Source: Lysobacter sp. Root494
Lineage (GTDB): Bacteria > Pseudomonadota > Gammaproteobacteria > Xanthomonadales > Xanthomonadaceae
NCBI RefSeq assembly: GCF_001427225.1
Contig: NZ_LMFH01000001.1
Span: forward strand, 348,330 to 412,329
Direction of reading: 5' to 3'
Length of the DNA stretch: 64,000 nucleotides
A model generated the notes under the pieces. That model was not told the DNA's origin and made no database searches. It saw nothing but the letters and a program-made list of their open reading frames with translations. Below, piece by piece: positions 36,856 to 45,756 of the stretch. The position numbers and the translations under genes were made by a program. Within the stretch, counting starts at the first letter, position 1; every line of letters starts with the position of its first letter.

Positions 36856-38013
36856 TCAGATTCCGTACGGAGACAGCGACGACAGCAAGCCCGCCATCGA
36901 TAAGCCCACGCCGGTGCCCAGTACCAGGCCGAGCGTGGCAAGCAACACCGCCGCGGGTACCAGTGCACGCGAATACGTAGCGGCGAGCACCGGCGCCGTC
37001 GCCACGCCACCGATCTGCGCGAGCGACGCGATGCCGCACAGGTAAAGATCGAAGCGGAACAGCTTCGCCAGCAGCGCGAGCAGCGCGATGTGCAGCAGCA
37101 GCACACAGAAACCGGCGGCGACGAACAACGGCGCGGTGGCGAGACCGGCGAAATTGCTTTGCGAAGCGAGCACCGCCACCAGCAACGCAAGCATCGCGCT
37201 GGCGAGCGGCGCCGGCACCGGCGAACGCGCCGCCGTCGTGCGCGCAAGCACCAGTCCGACCACCGTGGCGATCAGCACCGTCCATGCGGTCGTGGTCAGC
37301 AATCCGCTGACCGGCAACAAGACGGCGATCGCGCTTGCCGCATTGCCAACGACCAGCGCAATGCCGAGCCATAGCAACACGTTGCCGGCGCCCGCCGTTC
37401 CGACCGGATGCTCCTCCACCGAAGGCAGCGGCGGACGCGTATCCGCACGCGTCCAACGGTCGAACGCAGGCGCGAAGCGCGCCGCCGAGAACAGCACCAC
37501 CACCCACACCGAATAGCACAGCGCATCGGCGAGCAGCACCGAAGGCAGCAGGTTGTCGGGCAGCCCGATCGACTGCTTCACCGCGACGAGATTGGCCGAG
37601 CCGCCGGTCCATGTCGCGCTCAGCGTGGACAGCATCATCCAGCCTTCGGCCGGCAACGCGTGGCGGAACAGCAGGAAGACGATGACGATCGCCGCGAGGA
37701 TGCTCGCCATCGCGCAGGCGAAGACCGCGAGCATGCGCGGGCCCAGTTTGAGGATCGCGCGCAGGTCGCAACCGATCATCAGCAGGAACAGCAGGGCGGG
37801 CAGCAGCTGCGTGGTCAGCGTGCGCTGCGCAGTAGTGATGTCCTCGCTCGCCTGCCACGTGCCAGACACCGCCAGCGCGGTGACGAACAGGTAGGTCAGC
37901 ACGATCGGCGGCAATACGGAGAACAACCGCCAGCCGTAGCGCCGTTCCAACGTGGGGAACAGGCCGGCCGCGAGCAGGAGGATGGCGACGTAGGGCCAAA
38001 CCGTGTCGATCAT
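36856..38013 (-). CDS. DUF819 family membrane protein, candidate transporter
   Basis: 385 residues, about ten to eleven hydrophobic helices, with the family pattern near L-P-A-L-L-F-L-L-M-I-G-C-D-L-R-A-I-L and the T-W-T-G-G-S-A-N motif (about 131-138), seen in DUF819/YjcL-like proteins. The fold resembles bile-acid/sodium-symporter-like permeases, so transport of an organic acid or peptide is a reasonable guess. It is first in the leftward unit, ten bases before the YkfC-like gene, which suggests that it carries a product of stem-peptide breakdown across the inner membrane. No substrate is known for the family with certainty. Confidence 0.82.
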   Translation of the reverse strand: MIDTVWPYVAILLLAAGLFPTLERRYGWRLFSVLPPIVLTYLFVTALAVSGTWQASEDITTAQRTLTTQLLPALLFLLMIGCDLRAILKLGPRMLAVFACAMASILAAIVIVFLLFRHALPAEGWMMLSTLSATWTGGSANLVAVKQSIGLPDNLLPSVLLADALCYSVWVVVLFSAARFAPAFDRWTRADTRPPLPSVEEHPVGTAGAGNVLLWLGIALVVGNAASAIAVLLPVSGLLTTTAWTVLIATVVGLVLARTTAARSPVPAPLASAMLALLVAVLASQSNFAGLATAPLFVAAGFCVLLLHIALLALLAKLFRFDLYLCGIASLAQIGGVATAPVLAATYSRALVPAAVLLATLGLVLGTGVGLSMAGLLSSLSPYGI

Positions 38014-38049
38014 TACGTTGCAGCTTCCCCGGGACCCGCCGTCCGACGG

Positions 38050-38122
38050 AGAGAATAAAAACTTCTTAATTGCGGATAGTCAAGAATAAATTATTGACCG
38101 GCCCGTCCAGCCATGTTACACA
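38050..38122. promoter_or_regulatory. AT-rich divergent control region with inverted repeat
   Basis: Between the leftward DUF819 and rightward transglutaminase genes the composition drops sharply. AATAAATTATT (38085-38095) is a perfect 5-bp inverted repeat around one base, a possible operator; a related AATAAAAACTTCTTAATT precedes it at about 38054. TTGACC (38094-38099) overlaps it and with TACACA (38117-38122, preceded by TG) could form a rightward promoter with a 17-base spacer. The RpiR-family protein encoded nearby is the candidate ligand-responsive regulator. Confidence 0.45.
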
Positions 38123-38208
38123 GCCGTTACTTGCACGACCCGGGCCGGCGCAACGTGGATCGTTTTTCCCTTCCTACCGAATCGACGGCACACAGCGCTC
38201 GCACCCCC

Positions 38209-39693
38209 ATGGCGGGATGGCGCTGGTACCTGGCGACCGGCGCGATCGCCATCGCGCTGCTGTCTGCGCAGGCTGGAGCGGAGTCCTCGATGCCCCTGGA
38301 CACGGTGACCGCGCAGATCGAAGCAGGCGACTTCAGGGATGCCGAAGCCGGCATCGACACTGCACTGTGCAAGCCCGCGCTCGACGCCGAAACGCGCAGC
38401 GCACTGGAATTCCAGCGCGAGCGCATGCGCCGCATCCGCCTCGATTTCCCGATCACCGAAGCACAGGTGAAGCAGCGCCTGCGCGAACGCATTCCCGATT
38501 TGCGCGACGACGAATTCGCGGCGTGGAAGGCGAGCAACCAGCTCGAACACATGGTGATCGATGGCGTGCCGTTCTATTTCACGCGCTCGGTGTCGAACCT
38601 GTTCCTGTTGAACCCGCAGGCCGCCGCGCGCCGCGCGCCGCCGATCAAGCCGCCGGTCAACGGTCCGATGGAAAGCGCCAACGCCTATCACGCCGAAGCC
38701 GTGCGCGAAGCGCGCGCGAACGGCAAGCACAGCGTCGCCCCGCGCCACGTGCGCGTGACCCAATCGTTGATCGTCAATGCTGATGCGGTGCCGGCCGGTG
38801 AAACCGTGCGCGCGTGGATCCCTCTCCCACGCGCGTTGCCGGGACAGCAGGAGGGCCTCCGTTTCCTGGTCTCGCAACCGGCCGCGCACCGCATCGCACC
38901 CGAATCCACGCTGCAACGCACCGTCTATCTCGAGCAGCCCGCGAACGCCGGCACGCCGACAAAGTTCTCGATCTCTTATGAAGTCACTGTTTTCGGGCAG
39001 GTGAATCTGCTCGATCCCGAAAAAGTGCAGCCGCTACTGGGCGACGAACTCGTCGCCAAACACCCTGAGCTTGCCGCGCACCTCGGCGAACGCGCACCGC
39101 ACATCGCCTTCACCGACGACATCCGCGCGTTTTCGAAGCAGGTCGTCGGCGACGAGAAGAATCCGTATTTCATCGCGCGCAAGCTCTTCGAAGCCGTCGA
39201 CCGCATCCCCTGGGCCGGCGCCCGCGAGTATTCGACGATCACCAACATCAGCGATTACGCCCTGCACGCCGGCCACGCCGACTGCGGCCAGCAGACGCTG
39301 CTGCTGATGACGCTGCTGCGCCTCAACGGCATCCCGGCGCGCTGGCAGTCGGGCATGGTTTTCTCCGACGGCGACTACGACAACCTGCACGACTGGGGCT
39401 GGTTCTACCTCGCCCCGTACGGCTGGGTGCCGATGGACGTCACCACCGGCCGGTTCAAGGACGCGCAGGACCCTGGCGTCGAGTGGTTCTACTTCGGCGG
39501 ACTCGACGCCTATCGCCTGGCTTTCAACGACGACTACGGAACGCAGTTCGTTCCGCCGAAGCAGCATTTCCGATCGGAAACCGTGGATTCCCAGCGCGGC
39601 GAAGTGGAGTGGAAAGGGGGAAACCTCTACTTCGACCAGTGGGATTACACATTCGAAGCTCACGTACTGCCGGAGTCGAAGCCGGGCACCTGA
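38209..39693 (+). CDS. Exported transglutaminase-like protein
   Basis: 494 residues from the ATG at 38209, which starts a clean signal peptide (M-A-G-W-R-W-Y-L then A-I-A-I-A-L-L-S-A-Q-A-G-A). An upstream in-frame ATG at 38113 overlaps the proposed promoter. The transglutaminase-like core has A-D-C-G-Q-Q (Cys359), N-L-H-D-W-G (His394) and P-M-D-V-T (Asp410), the papain-type triad. The N-terminal 200 residues have no known domain. Bacterial members are usually cysteine proteases or peptidases rather than cross-linkers. It leads the rightward unit, 42 bases before a TonB receptor, which suggests handling of peptides or proteins before or after import. Confidence 0.85.
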   Translation: MAGWRWYLATGAIAIALLSAQAGAESSMPLDTVTAQIEAGDFRDAEAGIDTALCKPALDAETRSALEFQRERMRRIRLDFPITEAQVKQRLRERIPDLRDDEFAAWKASNQLEHMVIDGVPFYFTRSVSNLFLLNPQAAARRAPPIKPPVNGPMESANAYHAEAVREARANGKHSVAPRHVRVTQSLIVNADAVPAGETVRAWIPLPRALPGQQEGLRFLVSQPAAHRIAPESTLQRTVYLEQPANAGTPTKFSISYEVTVFGQVNLLDPEKVQPLLGDELVAKHPELAAHLGERAPHIAFTDDIRAFSKQVVGDEKNPYFIARKLFEAVDRIPWAGAREYSTITNISDYALHAGHADCGQQTLLLMTLLRLNGIPARWQSGMVFSDGDYDNLHDWGWFYLAPYGWVPMDVTTGRFKDAQDPGVEWFYFGGLDAYRLAFNDDYGTQFVPPKQHFRSETVDSQRGEVEWKGGNLYFDQWDYTFEAHVLPESKPGT

Positions 39694-39735
39694 CGGTTGC
39701 GATTTGCGGTTCACACATCACGCGGTGGAGGGGAC

Positions 39736-42729
39736 ATGAAAGCCAAGCGGTTGTTGACGAAGCGAGTGAGGAAGTCGGCGCTGTGCGTCGCGATGGGTCT
39801 GTGTCTGTCGTCGGGCTTGTTTTGGCAGCCCGCGTTTGCGGCGAACACGGATGGTTCGCTGGTGGGCCAGACGACGCCCGGTGCGCAGGTCACGGTGCGA
39901 AATCCGCAGACGGGATTCACGCGCACCGTCAAGGCGGATGCCGAAGGTAACTACCGCTTCCCGTTCCTGCCGGTGGGTGATTACTCGGTGGAGGTGAATA
40001 AGGACGGCGCGGCTGTCGGGACGCCGAAGCAGGTTACGGTTGGACTGGGCACTGCAACGAATGCGGATATCGGTTCCGGCGACGCCACGAATCTTGCGGC
40101 GGTGCAAGTAACCGGTACGGGCGTCGTGCCGATGGTGGATGTCACGTCGACCGAATCGGCGACCAACATCACGCGCGAGCAACTGCAGCGCTTGCCAGTT
40201 GAACGCGACCCGCTGGCGGTGGCCCTGCTCGCGCCAGGGCTGGTTAAAGGCGAATTCGGCGGCGTCTCTTTCGGTGGATCTTCGGTTGCCGAAAACACGG
40301 TGTATATCAATGGGTTGAACGTCACCGACTTTTATAACCGTGTCGGCTTCTCTTCCGTGCCCTTCGCGTTCTACAAGGAATTCCAGGTCAAGACGGGCGG
40401 CTACTCCGTGGAATTCGGGCGTACTACCGGCGGTGTGTTGAATGCGGTCACCCGCTCGGGAACCAACAAATTCGAATACGGTGCCGAATTCGCATGGGAG
40501 CCGAGCTTCCTGCAGGAGGAAGGCACCGACCGCTTCGATGCAGACGGCAACCCAACTTACATCGTCAGTCATGACGAATACGATCGCAGCAGCCTGAACC
40601 TGTATGCGTCCGGCCCAATCGTGCGCGACCGCTTGTTCTTCTTCGCGATGTACGAGGCGCGTGACTACCAGCCGACCAATACGAGCAGCTCGGGTAACCT
40701 CATCAACGAGGGAGATTCCGATGATGGATTCTGGGGTGGAAAGCTGGACTGGCAGATCAACGACAGCAACCTGTTGGAGCTGCTTGCCTTCTCAGACAAG
40801 AACGAGACGGCCACCGACATCTATGACTTCGACCTCGAAGGAGGACGCGGCGAGTTTGGGAACACCCAGTTCCTGAAGAATGGCGGCAAGAACTGGTCAC
40901 TGACGTATACCAGCTACCTGACCGATACCCTTTCGGCCAAAGTGCTTTACGGCGAGAACGAACGCGAGTTCTCGCAGACCAGTTTGAATGATCTCAATTG
41001 CAATCGCATCCGTGACCGTCGCGATGTGGGAGAAGGTGACATCGGCTGCACATCGAGCTCGACGGTGGCGGAACGTCTCGACAACCGCGAAGCAGCGAGA
41101 GTGGACTTTGAGTGGTCGTTGGGTGACCACCTGCTCCGCTTCGGACTGGACCACGAGGTCAACACCTCCAACCACGCTCAGTACTATCCCGGAGCCAATC
41201 GGCTCCTGTATGAAATCCAGGATACGGATCCAGGCACCACGCTCGAGAACGGCGGCGTCGTCCCGGATGGGGTCACCGCTTACGTACGTACCCGCACCAA
41301 CGAAGTCGATGGCGAGTTCGAGAGCGTCAACTCGGCGTACTACATCGAGGACAACTGGTCGATCACGCCCAACTTGATCCTGAACGCGGGGTTGCGCCTG
41401 GAAGCGTTCGACAACAAGAACTCCGATGGTGACAGCTACATCAAGATCGACGACATGCTGGCTCCGCGGTTCGGGTTCTCATGGGACATGAAGGGCGATG
41501 GACGGACCAAACTGTTCGGAAACATTGGCCGCTACTTCCTGCCGGTCGCGAATGTCATCAACATCAAGCAGGCCGGTGGCTTCCGCGACGAGCGCACGTA
41601 TTACGTTTTCAACGGACTCGAGGATTTCGAATACAACGGCGTCATTTACCAGCGCCCGATCCTGGGTCCGCAGATCGGTCCGGTGGACAATTCTCAGGGT
41701 GACGGAACCGTTGGCGACCTGCGCGGCGAAGTCGATGGAGACATCGATCCGGTGTACCAGGACGAGCTCATCCTCGGGTTCCAGTCGATGATCGACGAAA
41801 AGTGGTCCTGGGGCGTACGCGGCATCTATCGCAAGCTCACCAACGCGATCGACGACATGGAGCTGACCTCGAACGGCATCCTCTGTGATGGCGAGCCGGG
41901 CTATATCGGCTACATCATGGGTAATCCGGGTGAAAACGCGACGGTCTACACAGATACGAATTGTGACGGCGAAAACGACGGTTACGTCACGATCGATACC
42001 TCGAAGGCAGGGTGGGCGCTCTACGATGATGATGGCAATTACATCGGTGAGAGGGGCTATTCCAAGCCCAAGCGCCGGTACACCGCGTTGGAATTCGTGC
42101 TGGATCGCGCCTGGGACGACAAGTGGATGGTGAATGCGTCCTACACCCTGGCATGGAGCAAGGGCAACGCAGAAGGCCCGGTCAACTCCGATACGGATTT
42201 CGCCGACACTGGTCGTACCGAAAATTTCGACGATCCCTGGGTGAATTTTGGCGGTAGCGGTTACCTGCCGAACGACCGTCGCCATCAGTTGAAGCTGCGT
42301 GGCGCCTACGCGATCACGGACAACTGGGAAGTCGGCGCAACCATGGGCGCGCAATCGGGCCGTCCGGTGAATGCATTCGGCGTCGGCAATCCGTTCGACG
42401 GGACGAACTACCACAGCAACTTCATCTGCGTTGCCAACTGCACAGCTGACAATCCGTCTGAGCGCGTTTACGAGCACAGCCCGCGAGGCGCGGGTGGACG
42501 TTTGCCCTGGACTTATGACCTTGGCGCCAGCCTTACGTACCAGCGCTCGTTCGGCGAGACGGATCTGCGAGTGAAACTAGCGCTCTACAACCTGCTGAAC
42601 CAGGAGCGCGTCATCGAAGTAGACGATGAGCTGGAGACCGACATTGGCTTCCGCAATCCCAGCTATCGGGAAGGCACTGGTTACCAGCGGCCACGTTATG
42701 GACAGCTGACGATCTCCCTCAACTTCTGA
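39736..42729 (+). CDS. Oar-type TonB-dependent receptor with carboxypeptidase-regulatory-like domain
   Basis: 997 residues from the ATG at 39736 with a GGAGGGG ribosome-binding site. A long basic signal peptide (to about residue 37, A-F-A) is followed by a CarboxypepD_reg-like beta domain (about 45-110: P-G-A-Q-V-T-V-R-N-P-Q-T-G and Y-R-F-P-F-L-P-V-G-D-Y), then a plug (R-L-P-V-E-R-D-P, Y-I-N-G-L-N-V-T-D-F-Y) and a beta barrel ending T-I-S-L-N-F. This is the Oar-like group of xanthomonads, linked to import of large or peptide ligands and often found beside peptidase genes. The gene appears richer in A/T third positions than its neighbours. Confidence 0.93.
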   Translation: MKAKRLLTKRVRKSALCVAMGLCLSSGLFWQPAFAANTDGSLVGQTTPGAQVTVRNPQTGFTRTVKADAEGNYRFPFLPVGDYSVEVNKDGAAVGTPKQVTVGLGTATNADIGSGDATNLAAVQVTGTGVVPMVDVTSTESATNITREQLQRLPVERDPLAVALLAPGLVKGEFGGVSFGGSSVAENTVYINGLNVTDFYNRVGFSSVPFAFYKEFQVKTGGYSVEFGRTTGGVLNAVTRSGTNKFEYGAEFAWEPSFLQEEGTDRFDADGNPTYIVSHDEYDRSSLNLYASGPIVRDRLFFFAMYEARDYQPTNTSSSGNLINEGDSDDGFWGGKLDWQINDSNLLELLAFSDKNETATDIYDFDLEGGRGEFGNTQFLKNGGKNWSLTYTSYLTDTLSAKVLYGENEREFSQTSLNDLNCNRIRDRRDVGEGDIGCTSSSTVAERLDNREAARVDFEWSLGDHLLRFGLDHEVNTSNHAQYYPGANRLLYEIQDTDPGTTLENGGVVPDGVTAYVRTRTNEVDGEFESVNSAYYIEDNWSITPNLILNAGLRLEAFDNKNSDGDSYIKIDDMLAPRFGFSWDMKGDGRTKLFGNIGRYFLPVANVINIKQAGGFRDERTYYVFNGLEDFEYNGVIYQRPILGPQIGPVDNSQGDGTVGDLRGEVDGDIDPVYQDELILGFQSMIDEKWSWGVRGIYRKLTNAIDDMELTSNGILCDGEPGYIGYIMGNPGENATVYTDTNCDGENDGYVTIDTSKAGWALYDDDGNYIGERGYSKPKRRYTALEFVLDRAWDDKWMVNASYTLAWSKGNAEGPVNSDTDFADTGRTENFDDPWVNFGGSGYLPNDRRHQLKLRGAYAITDNWEVGATMGAQSGRPVNAFGVGNPFDGTNYHSNFICVANCTADNPSERVYEHSPRGAGGRLPWTYDLGASLTYQRSFGETDLRVKLALYNLLNQERVIEVDDELETDIGFRNPSYREGTGYQRPRYGQLTISLNF

Positions 42730-42736
42730 TGCTCTT

Positions 42737-42766
42737 GGCGGCCCGAGAAATCGGGCCGCCTTCTTC
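42737..42766 (+). terminator. Terminator/attenuator between receptor and lysA-like gene
   Basis: A perfect 10-bp GC-rich stem, GGCGGCCCGA / TCGGGCCGCC with loop GAAA, followed by TTCTTC, 8 bases after the receptor stop. It ends receptor transcription, or lowers read-through to the 42804 gene, and argues against the earlier in-frame ATG at 42729. Confidence 0.8.
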
Positions 42767-42803
42767 AGGCCATAGCCGCCTTGCGGGCCATGAGGCGAAT
42801 TTA

Positions 42804-44072
42804 GTGACGGTGCACAGCTCTTTCGTGCCATTTGGCACACTCGACGGCGTTGACCTGCATGCGCTCGCCACGCACCTGCCCACGCCCTTCTATGCGTACT
42901 CCTCGAGCGCCATCCGCGAGCGGGTCACCGTATTGCAGGCCGCGCTGAAGGACCTCGATACACGGGTGTGTTTCGCAGTTAAGGCGAATCCGAACATTGG
43001 CGTGCTGCACCTGATGGCCGGTCTCGGTGTGGGCGCGGACATCGTGTCGCTCGGTGAACTGCGGCGAGCGCTGCGCGCGCGGATTTCGCCTGCGCGCATC
43101 GTCTTTTCCGGGGTCGGCAAGTCCGACGAGGAAATCGCGGCGGCGCTGTCGGCCGGCGTATGGAAGTTCAATCTCGAATCCGCCGACGAGCTCGCGCTGC
43201 TGCAGGGCGTGGCGCACCGGCAAGGCGTGGTCGCACGCGCGGCCGTGCGCATCAATCCGGACGTGGACGCGCGCACGCACGCGAAGATTTCCACGGGCAA
43301 GGCCGAGAACAAGTTCGGCGTGAGCATCGAAGAGGCGCGAGATTGGTTCGGAGACGCGGCGAAATATCCGAACGTCCACCTCGACGGCCTGCATGCGCAT
43401 ATCGGTTCGCAGATACTCGAGCTGGCGCCGTTCGAGCAGGCGCTGCAGAGAATGGCGGCGTTCTGGCGCGAGCTTGAGCAGGCCGGACACCAACTCGACA
43501 GCATCGATGTCGGTGGCGGGCTTGGTGTCTGCTACCGACCGGGCGAGGACGCTCCGATTGCGGCGACCGACTATGCCGATGCGATCCGCCGTGCATTCGA
43601 CGGATTCCGCGGCCGCATCGTGCTTGAGCCCGGACGCTATCTTGTGGCTGAGGCCGGTGTGCTGGTGACGCGCGTACTCCGCGTCAAGCGCGGACAGGAA
43701 CGCGAGTTCCTCGTGCTCGATGCGGCGATGAACGATCTGCAGCGCCCTGCGCTGTACGACGCATGGCATGACATCGTGCCGCTGCATTCCGAACCGCGGC
43801 CGCTGCAGCCCTACGACGTGGTCGGTCCGGTATGCGAAACCGGCGACACCTTTGCGCGCGGCCGCCAGTTGCCGCGTTGCGAAGCCGGCGACCTGTTGCT
43901 CATCGCCGGCGCGGGTGCCTATGGTGCGTCCATGAGCTCGAACTACAACTCACGTCCGCTGCTCGCCGAAGTGCTGCTCGACCAGGGTCGCTACGCCATC
44001 GTGCGCCGCCGGCAGAGTTTCGAGCAGATGATCGCGACCGAACAATTGCCGCAGGCATGGCACGCCGCATGA
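42804..44072 (+). CDS. lysA: LysA-type PLP decarboxylase (diaminopimelate decarboxylase)
   Basis: 422 residues from GTG at 42804, with GAGG eight bases before; an upstream ATG at 42729 lies before the terminator stem. The fold III N-terminal PLP domain has F-A-V-K-A-N-P-N (Lys60, Schiff base), H-I-G-S-Q, and D-V-G-G-G-L-G; the C-terminal region has E-P-G-R-Y-L-V and the V-C-E-T-G-D Cys of diaminopimelate decarboxylases. It converts meso-diaminopimelate to L-lysine. Xanthomonads often carry another lysA; this copy is joined to a serine hydrolase by an ATGA overlap and may handle diaminopimelate from degraded murein. Confidence 0.9.
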   Translation: MTVHSSFVPFGTLDGVDLHALATHLPTPFYAYSSSAIRERVTVLQAALKDLDTRVCFAVKANPNIGVLHLMAGLGVGADIVSLGELRRALRARISPARIVFSGVGKSDEEIAAALSAGVWKFNLESADELALLQGVAHRQGVVARAAVRINPDVDARTHAKISTGKAENKFGVSIEEARDWFGDAAKYPNVHLDGLHAHIGSQILELAPFEQALQRMAAFWRELEQAGHQLDSIDVGGGLGVCYRPGEDAPIAATDYADAIRRAFDGFRGRIVLEPGRYLVAEAGVLVTRVLRVKRGQEREFLVLDAAMNDLQRPALYDAWHDIVPLHSEPRPLQPYDVVGPVCETGDTFARGRQLPRCEAGDLLLIAGAGAYGASMSSNYNSRPLLAEVLLDQGRYAIVRRRQSFEQMIATEQLPQAWHAA

Positions 44073-45613
44073 AGAAGAACGCCTGGACAGTGTTGCTGGC
44101 GCTCTTTCTGTCGCCGTTCACGCACGCCGCCGATCCCGTTATCGATGCCGCCTTCGACGACGCGATGGCGCGCTATCGCCTGCCCGGTCTGGCGGTCGGC
44201 ATCATCGAGGACGGCAGGATCGTCTACACGCGCACCTCTGGCGAACTCATAGCGGGCGAAGGCCAGAAGATCGATTCGCAGACGCTGTTCAAGATCGCGT
44301 CCAACACCAAGGCGATGACCACGGCGACGCTGGCGCGGCTGGTCGATGCCGGCAAGCTGCAGTGGAACGACCCGGTGGCGAAGTACCTGCCGCAGTTCCG
44401 CATGCACGATCCGTGGGTCGGGCGCGAGATGCAGGTGCGTGACCTGCTCATCCACAACAGCGGCCTGCGCGCGGGTGCGGGCGACCTGATGCTGTGGCCG
44501 GAGCCGAACACGTTCACCCGTGCCGACATCATCAGCGGCCTCGCGTACCTGAAGCCGCAGCACAGCTTCCGCTCGCGTTACGACTACGACAACCTGATGT
44601 ACATCGTTGCGGGCGAAGTTGCCGCCGTGGCGGGCGGTGCACCGTACGAAACACTGGTGCGACGCGAAGTCTTCGAGCCGCTCGGGATGAAGCGCTGTCA
44701 GGTCGGCGACTGGCGGCCCGTTGAAGTCGGTAACGTCGCGCAACCGCACATGCGCCAGGACGGCGGCAATGTCCCGGTGCGCAGCGACGGCAACGTGATC
44801 CGTTCGAGCACGATGGAAGCGGCAGGCGGCATCCGTTGCAGCCTCGACGACATGCTCGCGTGGGTTCGCACGTGGCTGGCGCCGCAAGGTCCTTCGCAGG
44901 CATGGCTGTCTCCAGCGCAACGCGAAGCCGTGTGGACGCCGCAGATGACGATGCCGTTGTCCAAGCGCATGCGCGAATGGGACAACAGCCACTTCTCCGC
45001 CTACGGTTATGGCTGGCGTCTCGCCGACGTCGATGGCGTGTTCAAGGTCGCGCACACCGGCACGCTGATGGGCATGTATTCGGCGGTGACGATGCTGCCG
45101 GACAAGGGTGTCGGCTTCGTCATCCTCATCAACGGCGAAGGCGACGAGGCGCGCACGGTGCTGACGCAAGTGCTGGTCAAGCACTACACCAAACGCGATC
45201 CCGGCCTGACGGTTGCCCATTACGCCGGTCTGATCGCTGCGGAGGAGGCGGTACGCCCCAGTGAGCAGAAAGCGCCTGACACTTCGAAGCGGAACGTGGC
45301 CACCGTAACCGAGCTGCAGTCGCGCCTTGGCGTCTACCGCGATCCGTGGTTCGGCGAGGTGTCGTTGTGCCGCGATGGCGCAGCCGTGCGCCTGCGCGCC
45401 GCGAAGTCGCCCCTGCTGAACGGCATCGTTCAGCGCGTCGGCGATCGCTGGCTCGTGGACTGGGACGATGTCAGCGTAGACGCCGAAGCGTGGCTGAATT
45501 TCGCGAGCGGCAAGACGGAACCCGATCTGCGCATGAGCAAGGTCGATCCGCAGGCGGATTTCAGTTACGACTACGAGGATCTGGCGTTTGCACGGGTACG
45601 TGGGTGTCCGTGA
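44069..45613 (+). CDS. Exported serine hydrolase, class C beta-lactamase/PBP family (I)
   Basis: 514 residues; its ATG overlaps the lysA stop by four bases. Signal peptide M-K-K-N-A-W then hydrophobic, cleavage after T-H-A (residue 20). The penicillin-recognising fold carries S78-N-T-K81, Y-D-N near 173 and H-T-G (V-A-H-T-G-T-L-M-G) near 331. A C-terminal domain (about 410-514) similar to the DUF3471-like tails follows. Members hydrolyse D-amino-acid-containing peptides (D-aminopeptidase, D,D-carboxypeptidase) or esters. Coupling to lysA suggests release of diaminopimelate or D-Ala from stem peptides in the periplasm. Confidence 0.88.
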   Translation: MKKNAWTVLLALFLSPFTHAADPVIDAAFDDAMARYRLPGLAVGIIEDGRIVYTRTSGELIAGEGQKIDSQTLFKIASNTKAMTTATLARLVDAGKLQWNDPVAKYLPQFRMHDPWVGREMQVRDLLIHNSGLRAGAGDLMLWPEPNTFTRADIISGLAYLKPQHSFRSRYDYDNLMYIVAGEVAAVAGGAPYETLVRREVFEPLGMKRCQVGDWRPVEVGNVAQPHMRQDGGNVPVRSDGNVIRSSTMEAAGGIRCSLDDMLAWVRTWLAPQGPSQAWLSPAQREAVWTPQMTMPLSKRMREWDNSHFSAYGYGWRLADVDGVFKVAHTGTLMGMYSAVTMLPDKGVGFVILINGEGDEARTVLTQVLVKHYTKRDPGLTVAHYAGLIAAEEAVRPSEQKAPDTSKRNVATVTELQSRLGVYRDPWFGEVSLCRDGAAVRLRAAKSPLLNGIVQRVGDRWLVDWDDVSVDAEAWLNFASGKTEPDLRMSKVDPQADFSYDYEDLAFARVRGCP

Positions 45614-45639
45614 CTGGCACCTCACGGAAATTTTCAGGA

Positions 45640-45724
45640 CGTCATCCCTGCGAAAGCAGGGATCCAGCGTCTTTGCTTTTGACTGCCTTAAAGACACTGG
45701 ATTCCTGCTTTCGCAGGAATGACG
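45640..45724. repeat. Complete inverted pair of the dispersed repeat
   Basis: Two 28-bp module A copies in inverted orientation, the first starting CGTCATCCCTGCGAAAGC (45640) and the second ending TTTCGCAGGAATGACG (45724), flank a 29-base centre. The element fills the gap between the two serine hydrolase genes and ends about 32 bases before the second start codon. Confidence 0.88.
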
Positions 45725-45756
45725 AGCAAAAGCGTAGGCACTTTCGCCACGTCGTG

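Noticed and set aside
42729-42803. Earlier ATG start for the lysA-like gene
   Set aside because: It would translate through a perfect terminator stem and has no ribosome-binding site; the GTG at 42804 has GAGG at good distance.
45640-45724. Insertion sequence or MITE with target duplication
   Set aside because: Inverted arms are present, but no convincing target duplication was seen and copies are modular and nested, more like REP-type elements.
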